Shown: positions 1 through 10,366 of the stretch, piece by piece | How the letters are laid out: each line of letters starts with the position of its first letter | Numbering within the stretch: position 1 is the first letter of the stretch | Source of the DNA: Candidatus Altimarinota bacterium | GTDB taxonomy: Bacteria; Patescibacteriota; Gracilibacteria; BD1-5; UBA6164 | Assembly: GCA_028719245.1 (NCBI GenBank) | Contig: JAQUKG010000004.1 | Span: 1 to 38,556 of the forward strand | DNA: 38,556 bases | Direction: 5' to 3' | Translations under genes and position numbers: made by a program | Notes under the pieces: generated by a model | Told to the model about the DNA's origin: nothing | What the model saw: the letters and a program-made list of their open reading frames with translations, nothing else | Database searches by the model: none

Positions 1-1653
1 ACATTTATCACATTTTCTATCGAATAACCCTATAGAATTTCTTAAATTCATTCTATCAAGATGCCTCCTATCTGGATGTCTTCTAGGAATTGGTAAATTA
101 TGTTTTCTGTAAAATTCTAATTCTTGAGATATTATTTTAAACGGTTTTTTAGATATTTCACATTCAATTGCCCAATTTAAAATATCATCTGGAATGTCTT
201 TTATGTTATTTGGTAATTTAATTGCTTGGATTGTTTTTTCTACTTTTGGAAATGGGGTTTGATAATTTGACCAGTTAAAAATCCCTTGCCCTCACCCTTG
301 AATTCCCTCTCCCATTGGGAGAGGGTTAGGGTGAGGGCTGTTCTCGTGGTTAGGGAAGATTACCTGAAAATACTCCATTGCAACAGTCTCATTATATCAA
401 AATGGAGAAATTGAGCTTGGAAAAAATTCTCACCATTCTCAGGTTTTTTGCATATGTTCTATAATTTTTGGAACTAATATTTCATATTCTTCTTTTGTGT
501 ATTGTTTGTTTAGAATGCAATAGGATTTATTACGAAGTCAAATACATCAAAAAAGATTTGAGGAATTATTACAACAAAAAGAACAATATAGCAAATTATT
601 AATATTTCACCAACATGCTTCACTAAATATCACATTTTTTGTATTTTCTCAAATTGCTGATGATTCATAACATAATTCAGAATATCTTCACCATCTATTC
701 ATATCATAGCAATCCTTTCATCATTTTAAATTATGACAATATTTTGAATCTTCTTGATTATTATCATCAAAGCAATGATCCAAATTTTTACAATTAATTA
801 AATAATTTCAATTTACATTTTCATTATTTTTTCATATATAAAATCTCTTAGGCTTCATAATATCGTTATAAAATTCATTTTTCAGTAAAATATTCTTTTC
901 TTCTTTTTCATATTCTTCTTTGGAATATTGTTTATTATTTATAAAATATTGATTATTTACTAAATCAGAACAATTTATACAATTTTTACATCAAATACAA
1001 TTATCTAACGATAATGAATTAGAGCAATCTATACAATTTTTACAATATTTTAGATTAGAGCAATTTTTACAATCAATACAAAAATAACAATTTTCAATAT
1101 CAAATCAGTAAGTGCAATCTATTGATTTTTTTGAATTATATACATCACTACAATAATGACATTCTTCACAATAATCACTACAAAATGATAAATAACAATT
1201 TTTAGACCATCCTGATTGATTTACATAATCTGAATTTTCATTTGAATCTACATATAAATTCATGAAAGGAACTTTATGTTTTAATTCATTAAACTGTTCA
1301 AAAAAACATTTATTAAAATCAAAGTTTTGTCAATAATTTAATGGATTCCAATTATCACTCCACCAAAAATCTTGGTTATAAACTTTATAGAGTTTATCAG
1401 GAGAGAAAATTGAAATAATTGGTTTTCAAGTAGCATTGCAAAGCCTTTTATATAAATTTCTAATATTATTAAAACTAAGTCTTCTTTGTTGTCTGCAGTC
1501 TGGACAAAGTGTCGGAGGTGGAATAAGATATTTTTTTCATAAAAAATTAGGACTTACTTTTTCATAAAATTCTAAATCTTTATCTGTGATTGAAAAACTT
1601 GATTGGCAATGCTTACAAGTTTTTGTTTCTATAATTTTTTCGTTTGAAAACAT
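1..1653 (-). CDS. Cys-rich double zinc-ribbon family protein, copy A (3' end outside window)
   Basis: The frame stays open for 551 codons to the window edge when TGA is read as Gly. The start ATG at 1653 gives MFSNEK and a CKHC ribbon (residue 13 on), followed by CPDCRQQRR, a WW-S-DNW segment, a cysteine ladder, an NKQY cap, a second Cys-rich part, and a C-terminal module with HPD-RHLDRM. The window ends inside CDKC, so perhaps 25 residues are missing. Twelve cysteines between about 964 and 1116 lie on one three-residue register. A GC-rich palindrome (289-337) is read through in frame. Copy B ends 29 bp upstream, so the two are probably cotranscribed. I recall similar CPR proteins being auto-annotated as 'CaiB/BaiF family', which the sequence does not support. 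Function unknown; metal binding is inferred from the paired cysteines. Confidence 0.85.
289..337. repeat. GC-rich nested palindrome inside gene A
   Basis: Nested inverted repeat: outer arms CCCTCACCC (289-297) and GGGTGAGGG (329-337), inner arms CCCTCTCCC (305-313) and GGGAGAGGG (317-325). It is read in frame on the minus strand as a Pro/Gly-rich insertion (PHPNPLPMGEG). Its base composition is far above that of the surrounding DNA, which suggests a mobile palindromic element. Similar palindromes occur dispersed in unrelated bacteria, as far as I recall. Confidence 0.85.
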
Positions 1654-1682
1654 AATTTGATTTTAAAAAATAAATTTATTTT

Positions 1683-3479
1683 TTAATAAATCTCCTTATT
1701 ATAACACTCCTCACAATAAACAATTTCTTTTCTATCTGGAGAATAAGTAGCTTTAATTTCTTTATTACATTTATCACATTTTCTATCAAATAGTTTTCTT
1801 GGATTTCTTAGATTCATTCTATCAAGATGTCTTTGATCAGGATGTCTTTTAGGTATTGGTAAATTATGTTTTCTATAAAATTCTAATTCTTGAGCTATAA
1901 TTCTAAATGGTTTTTTAGTTATTTCACATTCTATTGCCCGGTTTAGTATATCATCTGGTATATCTTTTATATTTTCTGGCAATTTCTTTGCTGGTATAAT
2001 TTTATCTACTTTTGGAAATGGTGCTTCATAATCTGACCGGTTAAATAGTCATCTAATTAATCCCCCAGCTTCCGCTATGCTTCAGCTTTCCCCCTTTGGT
2101 AAAGGGGGAGACGAGGAACGAGTCGGGGGATTTATAGCCTGTTCACGAGTTAGTGGAAAATATTCATTTGCTATTGTTTCATTATATCAAAATGGTGATA
2201 TTGAGCTTGGGAAAAATTCTCACCATTCTTTTGTTGTCATCATATGTTCTATAATTTTTGGTACTAATATTTCATATTCTTCTTTGGTATATTGTTTATT
2301 TAGGATGCAATATTGTTTATATGTAACTCAAAAACATCAAAAACAATTTTTAGATCAAGTACAATTATAACAATATAATATATTTGATGCATTATCCCAA
2401 GTATTAATTGAAAATAATATATCAAATGAATTAGATCATACCGTTACTATTTCATATGATTTCTCAGACGATCAAAAAAAATCATAATCATAACAATTAA
2501 CAGTTTTATCTTTTGAACTACTCATTACAGAACAATATTTACAATTTTCCAAATTTCTTGCATCAAAACAATCAAACGAGTTTGAGGAATTATACAAATA
2601 ATCTCAAGTACAATTTTCATTTCAAAATCAATGAGAATATAGAGAAATTCTTTTAGAATTATTATTTAAAAAATCTAAATATAATTTATCTAAAGAATTA
2701 CTATTTTTTAATTCATTAATAATTTCATAATATTCATTTTCGGTATATTGTTTGTTATTTATAACATATTTTTTATCAACTAAATTATAAGACATAAAAC
2801 AATTTTCACAATTTTTGCAATTACACAAAAACTCAGAATTTAAACAATTATTTGAATCTATACAAAATTTACAATTTGTACAATGATAACATTCAATTAA
2901 ATTATATGAATTTTCACAAAAAAAACATCAAGTTGAATCTATTATATTTTTTGATTTTCTTATATTTTCGCAATAATAAGCTTTTTCCAAACTTCAAGCT
3001 TCAAATACTAAATAACTATCTTTATTATTTCAAGTAAAATTTCAATACATAGAATTCTCATTTGTCATAAAATGATTTATCAAATTATTATGAGGAACTA
3101 TTTTTACTAATTCTTCAAATTGACTAAAAAATGACTTAGTAAAATCAAAATCTACTCAATATTTTAAAACATCCCATTTATCACTCCACCAAATTTCTTC
3201 ACTATAAACTTTATAAGGTTTGTCTGGTGAGTACATAGAAATTATTGGTTTTCAAGTTGCATCACAAATTCTTTTGTAAAGTTTTCTCTCATTTCTAAAA
3301 GATAATCTTCTTTGTTGTCTACAATTAGGACAAAGAGTTGGTGATGGAATATTATATTTCTTTCATCAAAAACTAGGACTTACTTTTTCATAAAATTCTA
3401 AATCTTTGTCAGTGATTTCAAAATTTGAATTACAATTTGGACAAGTCTTTACTTCTACTACTTTTTCGTTAATTGACAT
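1683..3479 (-). CDS. Cys-rich double zinc-ribbon family protein, copy B
   Basis: Complete 598-residue member, checked codon by codon with TGA = Gly. Order: N-terminal ribbon with C13/C16 and C50/C53 (CPNCRQQRR); W-rich SDKWD segment; first Cys-rich ladder ending in the cap NNKQYTENEYYE; second Cys-rich part ending in LNKQYTKEEYE; the family block VPKIIEHM; then the C-terminal ribbon (LEFYRKHNLPIPKRHPDQ, CDKC, CEEC) that mirrors the N-terminal one. A palindrome at 2059-2132 adds about 25 residues just before the C-terminal ribbon. It is the first gene of the A-B unit, with a candidate promoter at 3551-3578, and faces the TrmB-like regulator gene across 171 bp. No enzyme motif is seen; function unknown. 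Confidence 0.88.
2059..2132. repeat. GC-rich palindromic element inside gene B
   Basis: Outer imperfect arms AATCCCCCAGCT and AGTCGGGGGATT enclose an inner hairpin CCCCCTTT-GGT-AAAGGGGG. The gene reads through it in frame (peptide contains SSPPLPKGESGSIAEAGG). It occupies the same protein position as the elements in copies A and C, just before the FNRSDYE segment, but its sequence is different. Confidence 0.82.
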
Positions 3480-3527
3480 ATTTTTAAAGATAAAAGAATA
3501 AAATATTTTTATTTTGGATTTTTAATT

Positions 3528-3547
3528 TTCTAAATTCAAATTTAGAA
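3528..3547. promoter_or_regulatory. Perfect palindrome, candidate operator
   Basis: TTCTAAATTCAAATTTAGAA: two perfect 9-bp arms around CA. It lies immediately downstream of the candidate -10 of the gene B promoter, so it would overlap the transcription start. The adjacent TrmB-like regulator is the obvious candidate ligand, but that is inference. Confidence 0.4.
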
Positions 3548-3550
3548 GTC

Positions 3551-3578
3551 TTTATAATTGTTTTTCACATATTGTAAA
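3551..3578 (-). promoter_or_regulatory. Candidate promoter for copies B and A
   Basis: On the minus strand TTTACA, a 16-bp spacer and TATAAA, about 70 bp upstream of the gene B ATG. Such matches are common in AT-rich DNA, so support is moderate. Confidence 0.35.
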
Positions 3579-3588
3579 GTATAAAAAT

Positions 3589-3616
3589 TTGATATATATA
3601 TTTATTGTTATATTAT
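3589..3616 (+). promoter_or_regulatory. Candidate promoter for the first TrmB-like regulator
   Basis: TTGATA, 16 bp, TATTAT. The predicted start near 3623 gives a leader of about 28 nt before the ATG at 3651. Confidence 0.4.
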
Positions 3617-3629
3617 AAGCAAAATTATA

Positions 3630-3647
3630 TGTGATAACATTTTCACA
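3630..3647. promoter_or_regulatory. TGTGA-N8-TCACA inverted repeat before regulator ATG
   Basis: Perfect 5-bp half-sites separated by 8 bp, ending three bases before the ATG of the TrmB-like gene. The position suits autorepression; spacing differs from the classical CRP site (N6). Tentative. Confidence 0.3.
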
Positions 3648-3650
3648 ACT

Positions 3651-4412
3651 ATGCAATTTACAAAATATTTTAAAGAATTAGGATTTAATGAAAAAGAATC
3701 TATAATTTTTCTGAATTTATATAAACTCTGAACTCAGCCTGCAAGTGTTATTGCTAAATATTCAAATCTTGAAAGAACTTATGTATATAAAGTTTTATTA
3801 AAATTATGTGATGAAAATTTAGTTTCTACAACAACAAAAAATTGAGTAAAGAGTTTTTTTATCCCTGACATAAATATTTTAAAAAAATATGTTAAACAAA
3901 AGCAAAATAATTATAAAAAACTAGAAGAGGACTATCAAAATATAGAAACTGAACTTTTGCAATTTAACAAAGAATATAAGTCAAATATTCCTAAAATAAC
4001 TATTTTTGACAATATTGATGGACTTAAAAATATTTATGAAGATATATATAATTATGTGAAGCAAAAAAACTTTTTATCAATAAAATTTTTTGCTTCAAAC
4101 ACATTTGAATCTAACTGAAGCTGAAATGAAATCGTTAAAAATATAAGAGAAATATTTTTTCAAAGATTAAATGAAAATAAAATTATTTTAGACACTTTTT
4201 TATGAAATTGAATTAGTCTAATGGAAAATTTATGAAAAACAAATAATATTTTAGATCTTCAAAATCTACCAGCATCAAATTCTTCTATAAATATAATTAT
4301 AGCTTGAAGTATGGTTTACATAATTATTTTTAAAGATATTCCAACAAGTTTAAAAATTGATAATGAAGAACTTGCTTTTTCTCTGCATTTTATTTTAGAA
4401 CATTTGAAATAA
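3651..4412 (+). CDS. TrmB-like winged-helix transcriptional regulator 1
   Basis: 253 residues. The first 75 form a winged helix-turn-helix typical of TrmB regulators: FKELGFNEKESIIFLNLY, then an LERTYVYKVLLKL recognition-helix region and a wing ending VKSFFIP. A charged helical linker (about 75-110) leads to a C-terminal ligand-binding-type domain starting IPKITIFDNIDGLK. TrmB proteins are known from archaea and CPR bacteria and respond to small molecules. The gene is divergent from the A-B cluster and heads a probable three-gene unit with the membrane protein 35 bp downstream. The ligand cannot be predicted. Confidence 0.8.
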
Positions 4413-4447
4413 ACTATTTAATTCTATATAAATTAATAAATAATAAT

Positions 4448-5071
4448 ATGTTTTACTATTTAATATTTTGGTTAATTAATTGTTTAATAACTTTATTTTT
4501 TATTATTAAAAATAAAAATAAATTGTTAATTACGAGTTTAATATATATAAATTTCTTGATTGTTAAATGGAAGATAATTACCATTATATTTGCAACAATT
4601 TGAGTTATTTTAACTTGAATAATTTCAAAAGACCCTACTTGGGATATATGAATTTCCTTATGAATTTCATTTTTATATTTTTATACTTCTCCATATGTAA
4701 TTTGAATTTTTTATAGATTCTTTAATTGATTATATAAAGATTTATTAAATTTATATATTTCAATAATTCTATTATTATTCTCTTCTTCTTGGTTTTATGA
4801 CTGATATAATTTCATTTATTTACACTGATACTACCCAGAAACTTGGATATCAAATTTTGTTTTTTCTATTCCAATATATATTATAGCTGGTATGTTTTGG
4901 AGTTTAGAATATGAAAACTGAAAATGAGTATTTTTTTCATTTCAAAAGAAAGAATGGATAGAATATATATCCCCTAAATGAAGTTTTAAAAATTTATTAA
5001 TATATATATTGATAATAGTTTTTTTATTAGTATATATATTTACATATTTTTTATATTATTTTTTAAAATAA
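4448..5071 (+). CDS. Polytopic membrane protein, function unknown
   Basis: 207 residues, strongly hydrophobic, with roughly five or six membrane-spanning stretches (for example MFYYLIFWLINCLITLFFII at the start and LLIYILIIVFLLVYIFTYF near the end) and aromatic-rich loops. I do not recognise a family. It follows the TrmB-like regulator by 35 bp and precedes the next ATG by only 4 bp, so the three genes are likely cotranscribed. TGA is read as Gly at several points. Confidence 0.75.
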
Positions 5072-5075
5072 ACTT

Positions 5076-5408
5076 ATGAAAAAATTTTTGATATTTATTT
5101 TATTAATTATAACTTATTTTTATATTAGTGGTTTAACTGAAGAAAGTACGAGAATAAAAGCTGATGATATAATAAAAAATATTATGCTTTATAAAGACGA
5201 AACATGAAAATATCCAAATAGTTTAGATGATTTAATTCCAAAATATTATAAAAAAATACCTATACATTATTCGTCAATTGATTATAAGTTTCATTATTAT
5301 TTATTAAGTAAAGAAAAACAGGATTTTCTCTTTTATTATACTTATTATTTCCCTTTTTGAAGATTTAGTTATTCTGAGGAAAGAAAGACTTGGTTTAATC
5401 TTGATTAA
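5076..5408 (+). CDS. Small N-terminally anchored protein, weakly pseudopilin-like
   Basis: 110 residues. One hydrophobic segment (residues about 4-18, KFLIFILLIITYFYISG) is followed by a soluble domain with DETGKYPNSLDDLIPKYYKK, reminiscent of the short 'GxYPxSLxDL' stretch in GspG-like pseudopilins; no prepilin peptidase site is evident. It starts 4 bp after the membrane protein gene and ends 7 bp from the convergent glycosyltransferase gene. Could be an accessory to the membrane protein. Function unknown. Confidence 0.65.
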
Positions 5409-5415
5409 GATTATA

Positions 5416-7086
5416 TTATTTAATTCTATATAAAATTACTTTTTCTCAAGCATTTTCAAATTCTTTTATTTTTTCAAATCAAGGAAGTTTTATATTTGAA
5501 TTATTAAGCAAAAAAATTAAATTTGGTCTATATTTTTTAAAATCAATACTATCTACAACTAAATAATTTATTTCATTAAAACGAGCATATTCAGCTAAAG
5601 AAGATAATTTTTGAGTATATGGAGTTAGCCATCTTTCCCGAGCTCATGCATAATAAGTTACAACTGGAAATCTTTCCATAATTTTTAAATTTGTCCTAAA
5701 ATCATTTTGTTTTATCCATTCTCATGCTATTTTTTTAACTTGATATTTTGTGTCTTCGTTTTTAAATGTGTTATAATAACTAAAAGTTCAAAGAGAATAA
5801 ATTCAGATAAAAAGTATTGAAAATAAAATATATTTAGTATTTTCTAAGAATTCGCTAATTTCAGTTCAAAGTTTTTCAATAGAGTAAACTATTAAAAATA
5901 TAAATATTGGTAAAAATACCAAAAAATATCTATCTAAAACAAAAAATAAAGTAAAAAATAAACTTGCAACAGTGAATAAACTTGCAAAACTGAATACAAA
6001 ATATCAATCTCAGTTTTTAATTAAAATAATTAATGAATAAAAAATTAATAAAAATGGAATTATTAAAAGTATTAAAAATAATTTATTTTGGTAAAATATC
6101 TGATTTCACTCTATTTTATAAAGACTAAAAGCATTTCAAATAATTAAATTTGGTAGGTTATTTGTATAAAGTTTTATCTGATTTTCTTTTATTCTTTCAA
6201 TGATTTTCTGTGGATTATTAAGTAAATAATATTTAAAGCTCTGACTTTCTTCTGGTTTATCATATTTTAGTCATCAAGCAAATCAGGCAATTAAATGATG
6301 ATTATCTGAAGTTAATTCTCAAACAGCTTGTTCAAATCCATCATCATCCATTTTAGAAACTCATCTTAATTCTGCTTGTCTTAAATTTGCACTTCATTTG
6401 TTAGTCAATCACCGTTCTCAAGTTATAGAATGTAGATGAAACAAATATGGTGAAATAAATATAAAAAACGAAATAATTACAGTCAAATAATTAAAAAATG
6501 CTTTACCGAAAGTAATTTTTCCTGATAAAAGTAAATATAAAATAATAAGTCAAATACTTCATAAATAAATAAATGCTTCAGCTCTAGTAAAATACAAAAG
6601 TGCTAACATTAATCATAAAAAAATACTTCAGGAAAAATCTGGAATATCTCTATATCTTAAAATTCAAATAAAAAGTATTAAAAACAAAGGTAAATAAATA
6701 TTCTCTGATAATATATTTATATTGTAATTTAAAAGTATTGGCGATAAAAATATTAAAATTAAAAATAATGCATTATATTCAGACTTTAAATAGTTTTTTC
6801 AAATTAAATAACAGGCTAAAACAAATAAATTAAATAATGCCATATTTACTATAAAAGCTGATAATATATCATTTTCTGCTATTTTTCAAACTAATGCGAT
6901 TGGCATACTATACAAAAAACCAAACCATCAATTTCAAAATCAACCAATGGAAGTATTTTTAAAATAATGTGCCATTTGTAAATATGCAAAACTATCAGGT
7001 ATTTTTAAAATATCATTTATTTTTAAAAACCAAATATGAAGCGAATTTCATAAAATGAAAATTATTGCAAGAATGTATTTATTCAT
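5416..7086 (-). CDS. GT-C type membrane glycosyltransferase (PMT/ArnT-like)
   Basis: 556 residues with about ten to twelve hydrophobic segments. Near the N-terminus, after the first membrane segment, is an acidic loop (KIPDSFAYLQMAHYF); such a loop aspartate is catalytic in GT39/ArnT-like enzymes that use polyprenyl-phosphate sugars. RAEAF follows a middle helix, and the C-terminal soluble part carries YARFNEINYLVVDS, a common ending of this class. Likely glycosylates an envelope polymer or protein on the outer face of the membrane. Last gene of the lipoprotein-pyrH-glycosyltransferase unit (27-bp gap). The donor and acceptor are unknown. Confidence 0.7.
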
Positions 7087-7113
7087 AGGAAGTTAGATTA
7101 TTTAATTATTTTT

Positions 7114-7806
7114 TTATCCTACTTTAGTTCATTCATCAGCTAAAATAGTATTTTTTATAGATCATAATTTTGATAAATTTGCTATTTTTAAAATTAATTT
7201 ATTATCTCTTGCCAAGGCTATTGCTGTAGAGTCCATTACCTTTAGATTTTTTGACAAAACTTCATCATAAGTTATTTCTTTATACATTTTGGCATCAGAG
7301 AATTTTTTTGGATCTTTATCATAAACTCCATCAACCATTGTAAGTTTTATAATCATATTCGCTTCTATTTCTAAAGCTTTTAAAACTCACCCAGTATCGG
7401 TTGTAAAATAAGGATTCCACATTCATCAAGAAAAAATAACTACATTTTTTTCATCTAAATATTTTAAAGCAACTTTTTTGTCAAATCTTTCTCAAACACA
7501 ATCAATTTTAGTAGCTGTCATAAGTTTTGAATTAATTTTATTTTTTTGTAAATATTCACTTAAAGCAATTCAATTCATAATAGTTGATAACATTCACATA
7601 TAATCTAAACTAACTCTATCAATTCAAAGTGAATTTCAATCTGTTCATCTAAAAATATTTCATCATCAAATAAATATCGCTATTTGAATATTTTCTTTTA
7701 ATAAATCTTTTAAACTATCACAAATAAAATCTAAAACTTTTACATCAAATAGTCAATCTCAATTTTCAGCCAATGCTTCTCAGGAAATTTTTAATAATAC
7801 TCTCAT
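7114..7806 (-). CDS. pyrH: UMP kinase
   Basis: 230 residues, close to the usual 235-240. Phosphorylates UMP to UDP in the cytosol. Visible motifs: N-terminal KISGEALAEN, the phosphate loop GGGNIFRG (around residue 50, whose three glycines are all TGA), [16 protein letters not shown], a TATKID segment, [13 protein letters not shown] (about 127-139) and the [12 protein letters not shown] nucleotide-binding segment. The three consecutive TGA codons at an invariant glycine run are direct evidence for code 25. Sits 24 bp after the lipoprotein gene. The ribosome recycling factor gene that often follows pyrH is not here. Confidence 0.93.
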
Positions 7807-7830
7807 TATATTTTATTTAGTTAAAAAATA

Positions 7831-8838
7831 TTATTTTAATAAATCTTGAAATAATTTATCAGAATTTATTGTATCAAAAATGTGAGATTTTAATTCATCA
7901 CTTTTTATTTGTAATTCAGAACTTGTAATTCAGCTTCAACTATCAAGTAAAATCTTTCCATAAATTCATAATTTTTGAGAAATATATTGTTTTTCATATT
8001 TATATTCATTTCAAGATAAATATAAAACATAAACTGAGAAATTATTTTCATCAATTATTGGTCTACAAGTATTCCAGTAATACCAAGTATAATTTTGCTT
8101 TAAATAATCTCATAAATTTACACAATTAATTCAAGATAATTCATTATTTACACTTCATGTAAAATTGTCAATGTTAGAATAATTAAAAGTTTCATCATCA
8201 TTAATTTTAGGACTTCAATAAGTAATTTCATTAGTTAATAAATTTTCTAAAATATCTCAACTTAAAGTATTTATAGTTGTTCAAGAAGAATTTAGAATAT
8301 CTCAGCTCATAGACTGGAGCTTTTTAGAATTTACTATAAATAAATCAAGTTTTACGGATGAAATTATTTTATCTTTAACATATCACTCAAAAGTATATTC
8401 ATTTAATCAAAAATCTAAAACTGCATATTTTTTATAAGCTCTATATAAAAAATCTTTATTTCATTTTTTATAAGTTTTTAGTTCATAATTATCAACAGGA
8501 AAGGTTGAAGTTTTATTTTGAAAAATAACTTTTATTTTGTCTATTTCTGAATTTAAAACAATTCATTTTATATCTAAATTATCTTTAATATTTTCAATGT
8601 TTGAGATATTTTCTAAACTAATAGATTTATCATCTGTTAAATAATTAATTTCAAAATATGATTTTTCTTCTTGAATTATATTAGTTGTTCAAGTTTTATC
8701 TGAATTAGAATTATTTAAACTAATTGTAGTTCATGAACTATCTAAAAGAGTTTCTTTTGCATTTTGAATCTCAGCTTTATTAGGTCAAAAACAAGAGGCA
8801 AGTAAAATAGGTAAAACAAAAATAATTAATTTCTTCAT
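7831..8838 (-). CDS. Predicted lipoprotein, function unknown
   Basis: 335 residues. The start MKKLIIFVLPILLASC is a lipoprotein signal peptide with lipobox LASC, so the mature protein would be lipid-anchored through Cys16. The rest is rich in Asn, Ser, Asp and Lys, with repeated short SS-TT/N segments and no recognised domain; two conserved-looking cysteines (INCVN and NTCRP) are near the C-terminal third. First gene of the unit with pyrH and the glycosyltransferase, with a candidate promoter at 8961-8988. Confidence 0.75.
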
Positions 8839-8960
8839 AATTTTTAATTAAAAAATAAAAGACATTTCTGATTATAGAATTTTTAGCTTAAAAATCAATA
8901 AAAAACAAAAAAAAGTAATAAGTCAAAACATTTTTTAATTTTTAAATTTTATTATGAATT

Positions 8961-8988
8961 AATGTAATATTAAAAAATAAAGTGTCAA
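8961..8988 (-). promoter_or_regulatory. Candidate promoter for the lipoprotein-pyrH unit
   Basis: Minus strand TTGACA (8983-8988), 16 bp, TACATT (8961-8966), about 120 bp upstream of the lipoprotein ATG. The -35 matches consensus; the -10 is weak. Confidence 0.35.
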
Positions 8989-9239
8989 AGAAAAATAACT
9001 TAAATCTCCCCAATTTTTCATAAATTAATATAAGAGAATAAAGATAATTGAGCTGAAACTCGGTTATTTTTATTGATATTATAATAAGATATTTCTGCTA
9101 ATATTAGTGTATATCATTTTTATGAATATTTTTGAAAAAACATTGTAAAGTGAAATTATTAAGAAAAGGATATTATTAGGCAATAAATTAGATTTAGTTT
9201 AGGAAATAATAGATGATATATTTACTAAATAACAATTTA
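8989..9239. other. Intergenic region without recognised gene
   Basis: Together with 8839-8988 this is the longest gap in the left half (401 bp) between nrdB and the lipoprotein gene. No convincing ORF, tRNA or strong hairpin was seen; it probably holds only the 3' region of the nrd transcript. Confidence 0.5.
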
Positions 9240-10283
9240 TTAAAACTCCCAGCTTCAATTCATAGAAGTTGATTGTGAATAATTTGTAACTGTTGATTCA
9301 AAGAAATTTCATTTTTCTGAATTATTATCTTGAAGTCTATCAAGATGTTTATAAGGATTAGTTATAACTTCTGGATAAAGTGGTGAAATTCATAACATAC
9401 TAAGTCTATTATTAGCAAGCCGTTTTGTGTAATTTTCTATATTGTGATGACTCATTCAAATAATATTTTTTCATAAAATATGTTTTGACCATTTTATTTC
9501 TTGATCTACAGCTAATCACATCATTTCATTTATCATATTTTCATCATATATTTCTGGAAATTCTTTTTTAATTTCTTTAATAATATTTGCAAAAATAGTC
9601 ACATGAGTTAACTCATCTCTTCTAATATAATTAATCATTCTGTCTGTTGCAACCATTTTTGTTGAATCAGCTAAAGTGTCAAAAAAGGCAAATCAATTAT
9701 AAAAATAAATACTTTCTAGTAAAAAGTTTCAAATTATTCAAGCAAAGAAATTTTTATCATTTGGATGATCTATAAATTCTTGATAAATACCTCAAATAAA
9801 TTTATTTCTTTCAAGTAAATGTTTATCTTCTCTCCAAAAATAATAAATATTATCTCTTTCTTTACTATCAACAACAGTTTCAAGAATAGTTGCATAAGAT
9901 TGAGAATGAATTGCTTCTTGATATGCTTGAATAGAAAGTATTAAATTTACTTCTGGTGCTGTGATGTAATCATTAAAATTTGGCAAATTTACAGTTTGAA
10001 TACTATCTAAAAATATTAAAAATGATAAAATTCATTTATAAGCTCTTCTTTCATCATCTGTCAAAAGGTTTTTAAATTGAATTGCATCTTCTCAAAGTCC
10101 AGAAACCTTTTCAGGAATCCAAAAGTTTCAAATCATTACTTGATACATACTTTTTGCCCAAGTATATTTTGTGGCATTTAATTGAAATAACCCTGTAGAG
10201 TTTCATTTTATTATTGTTCTAACTGAAACATTATCATCTCAAGCAGGATTAAATATAGGATTTGCTTGCATTTCTTTTGTCAT
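9240..10283 (-). CDS. nrdB: Class I ribonucleotide reductase, beta subunit
   Basis: 347 residues. Supplies the radical for reduction of ribonucleotides by NrdA. Diiron ligands and the radical tyrosine are recognisable: D93 in FLDS, E123 and H126 followed by Y130 (QEAIHSQSY), the glutamate in LESIYFYNWFAFF, and the E-H pair in RRDELTHVTIF. This is the classical tyrosyl-radical arrangement. The C-terminus ends NGSWEF, consistent with a tail that docks on the alpha subunit. Third gene after nrdA and an unknown gene on the same strand; no nrdI or separate activator is seen in the window. Confidence 0.93.
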
Positions 10284-10366
10284 ATTTTTTAATTATAAAT
10301 TAAATGTAATTTAGTTATTTATTTTTTTAAGTTAAATTAACATCCATAATTGTTCTTAAATTATTC

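Noticed and set aside
289-337. Possible CRISPR or transcription terminator
   Set aside because: Single nested palindrome with no repeat-spacer array, and it lies inside an open reading frame with no T-tract after it.
2077-2370. 97-residue plus-strand ORF within gene B
   Set aside because: It is the antisense of a conserved family C-terminus; its reading frame is an artefact of the complement.
1-3479. CoA-transferase (CaiB/BaiF) function for the Cys-rich family
   Set aside because: No CoA-transferase motif or fold signature is visible; the label, as I recall it from automatic annotations, looks wrong.
8839-9239. tRNA or riboswitch in the gap before nrdB's end
   Set aside because: No cloverleaf, no conserved riboswitch core and no strong stem was seen in this AT-rich stretch.
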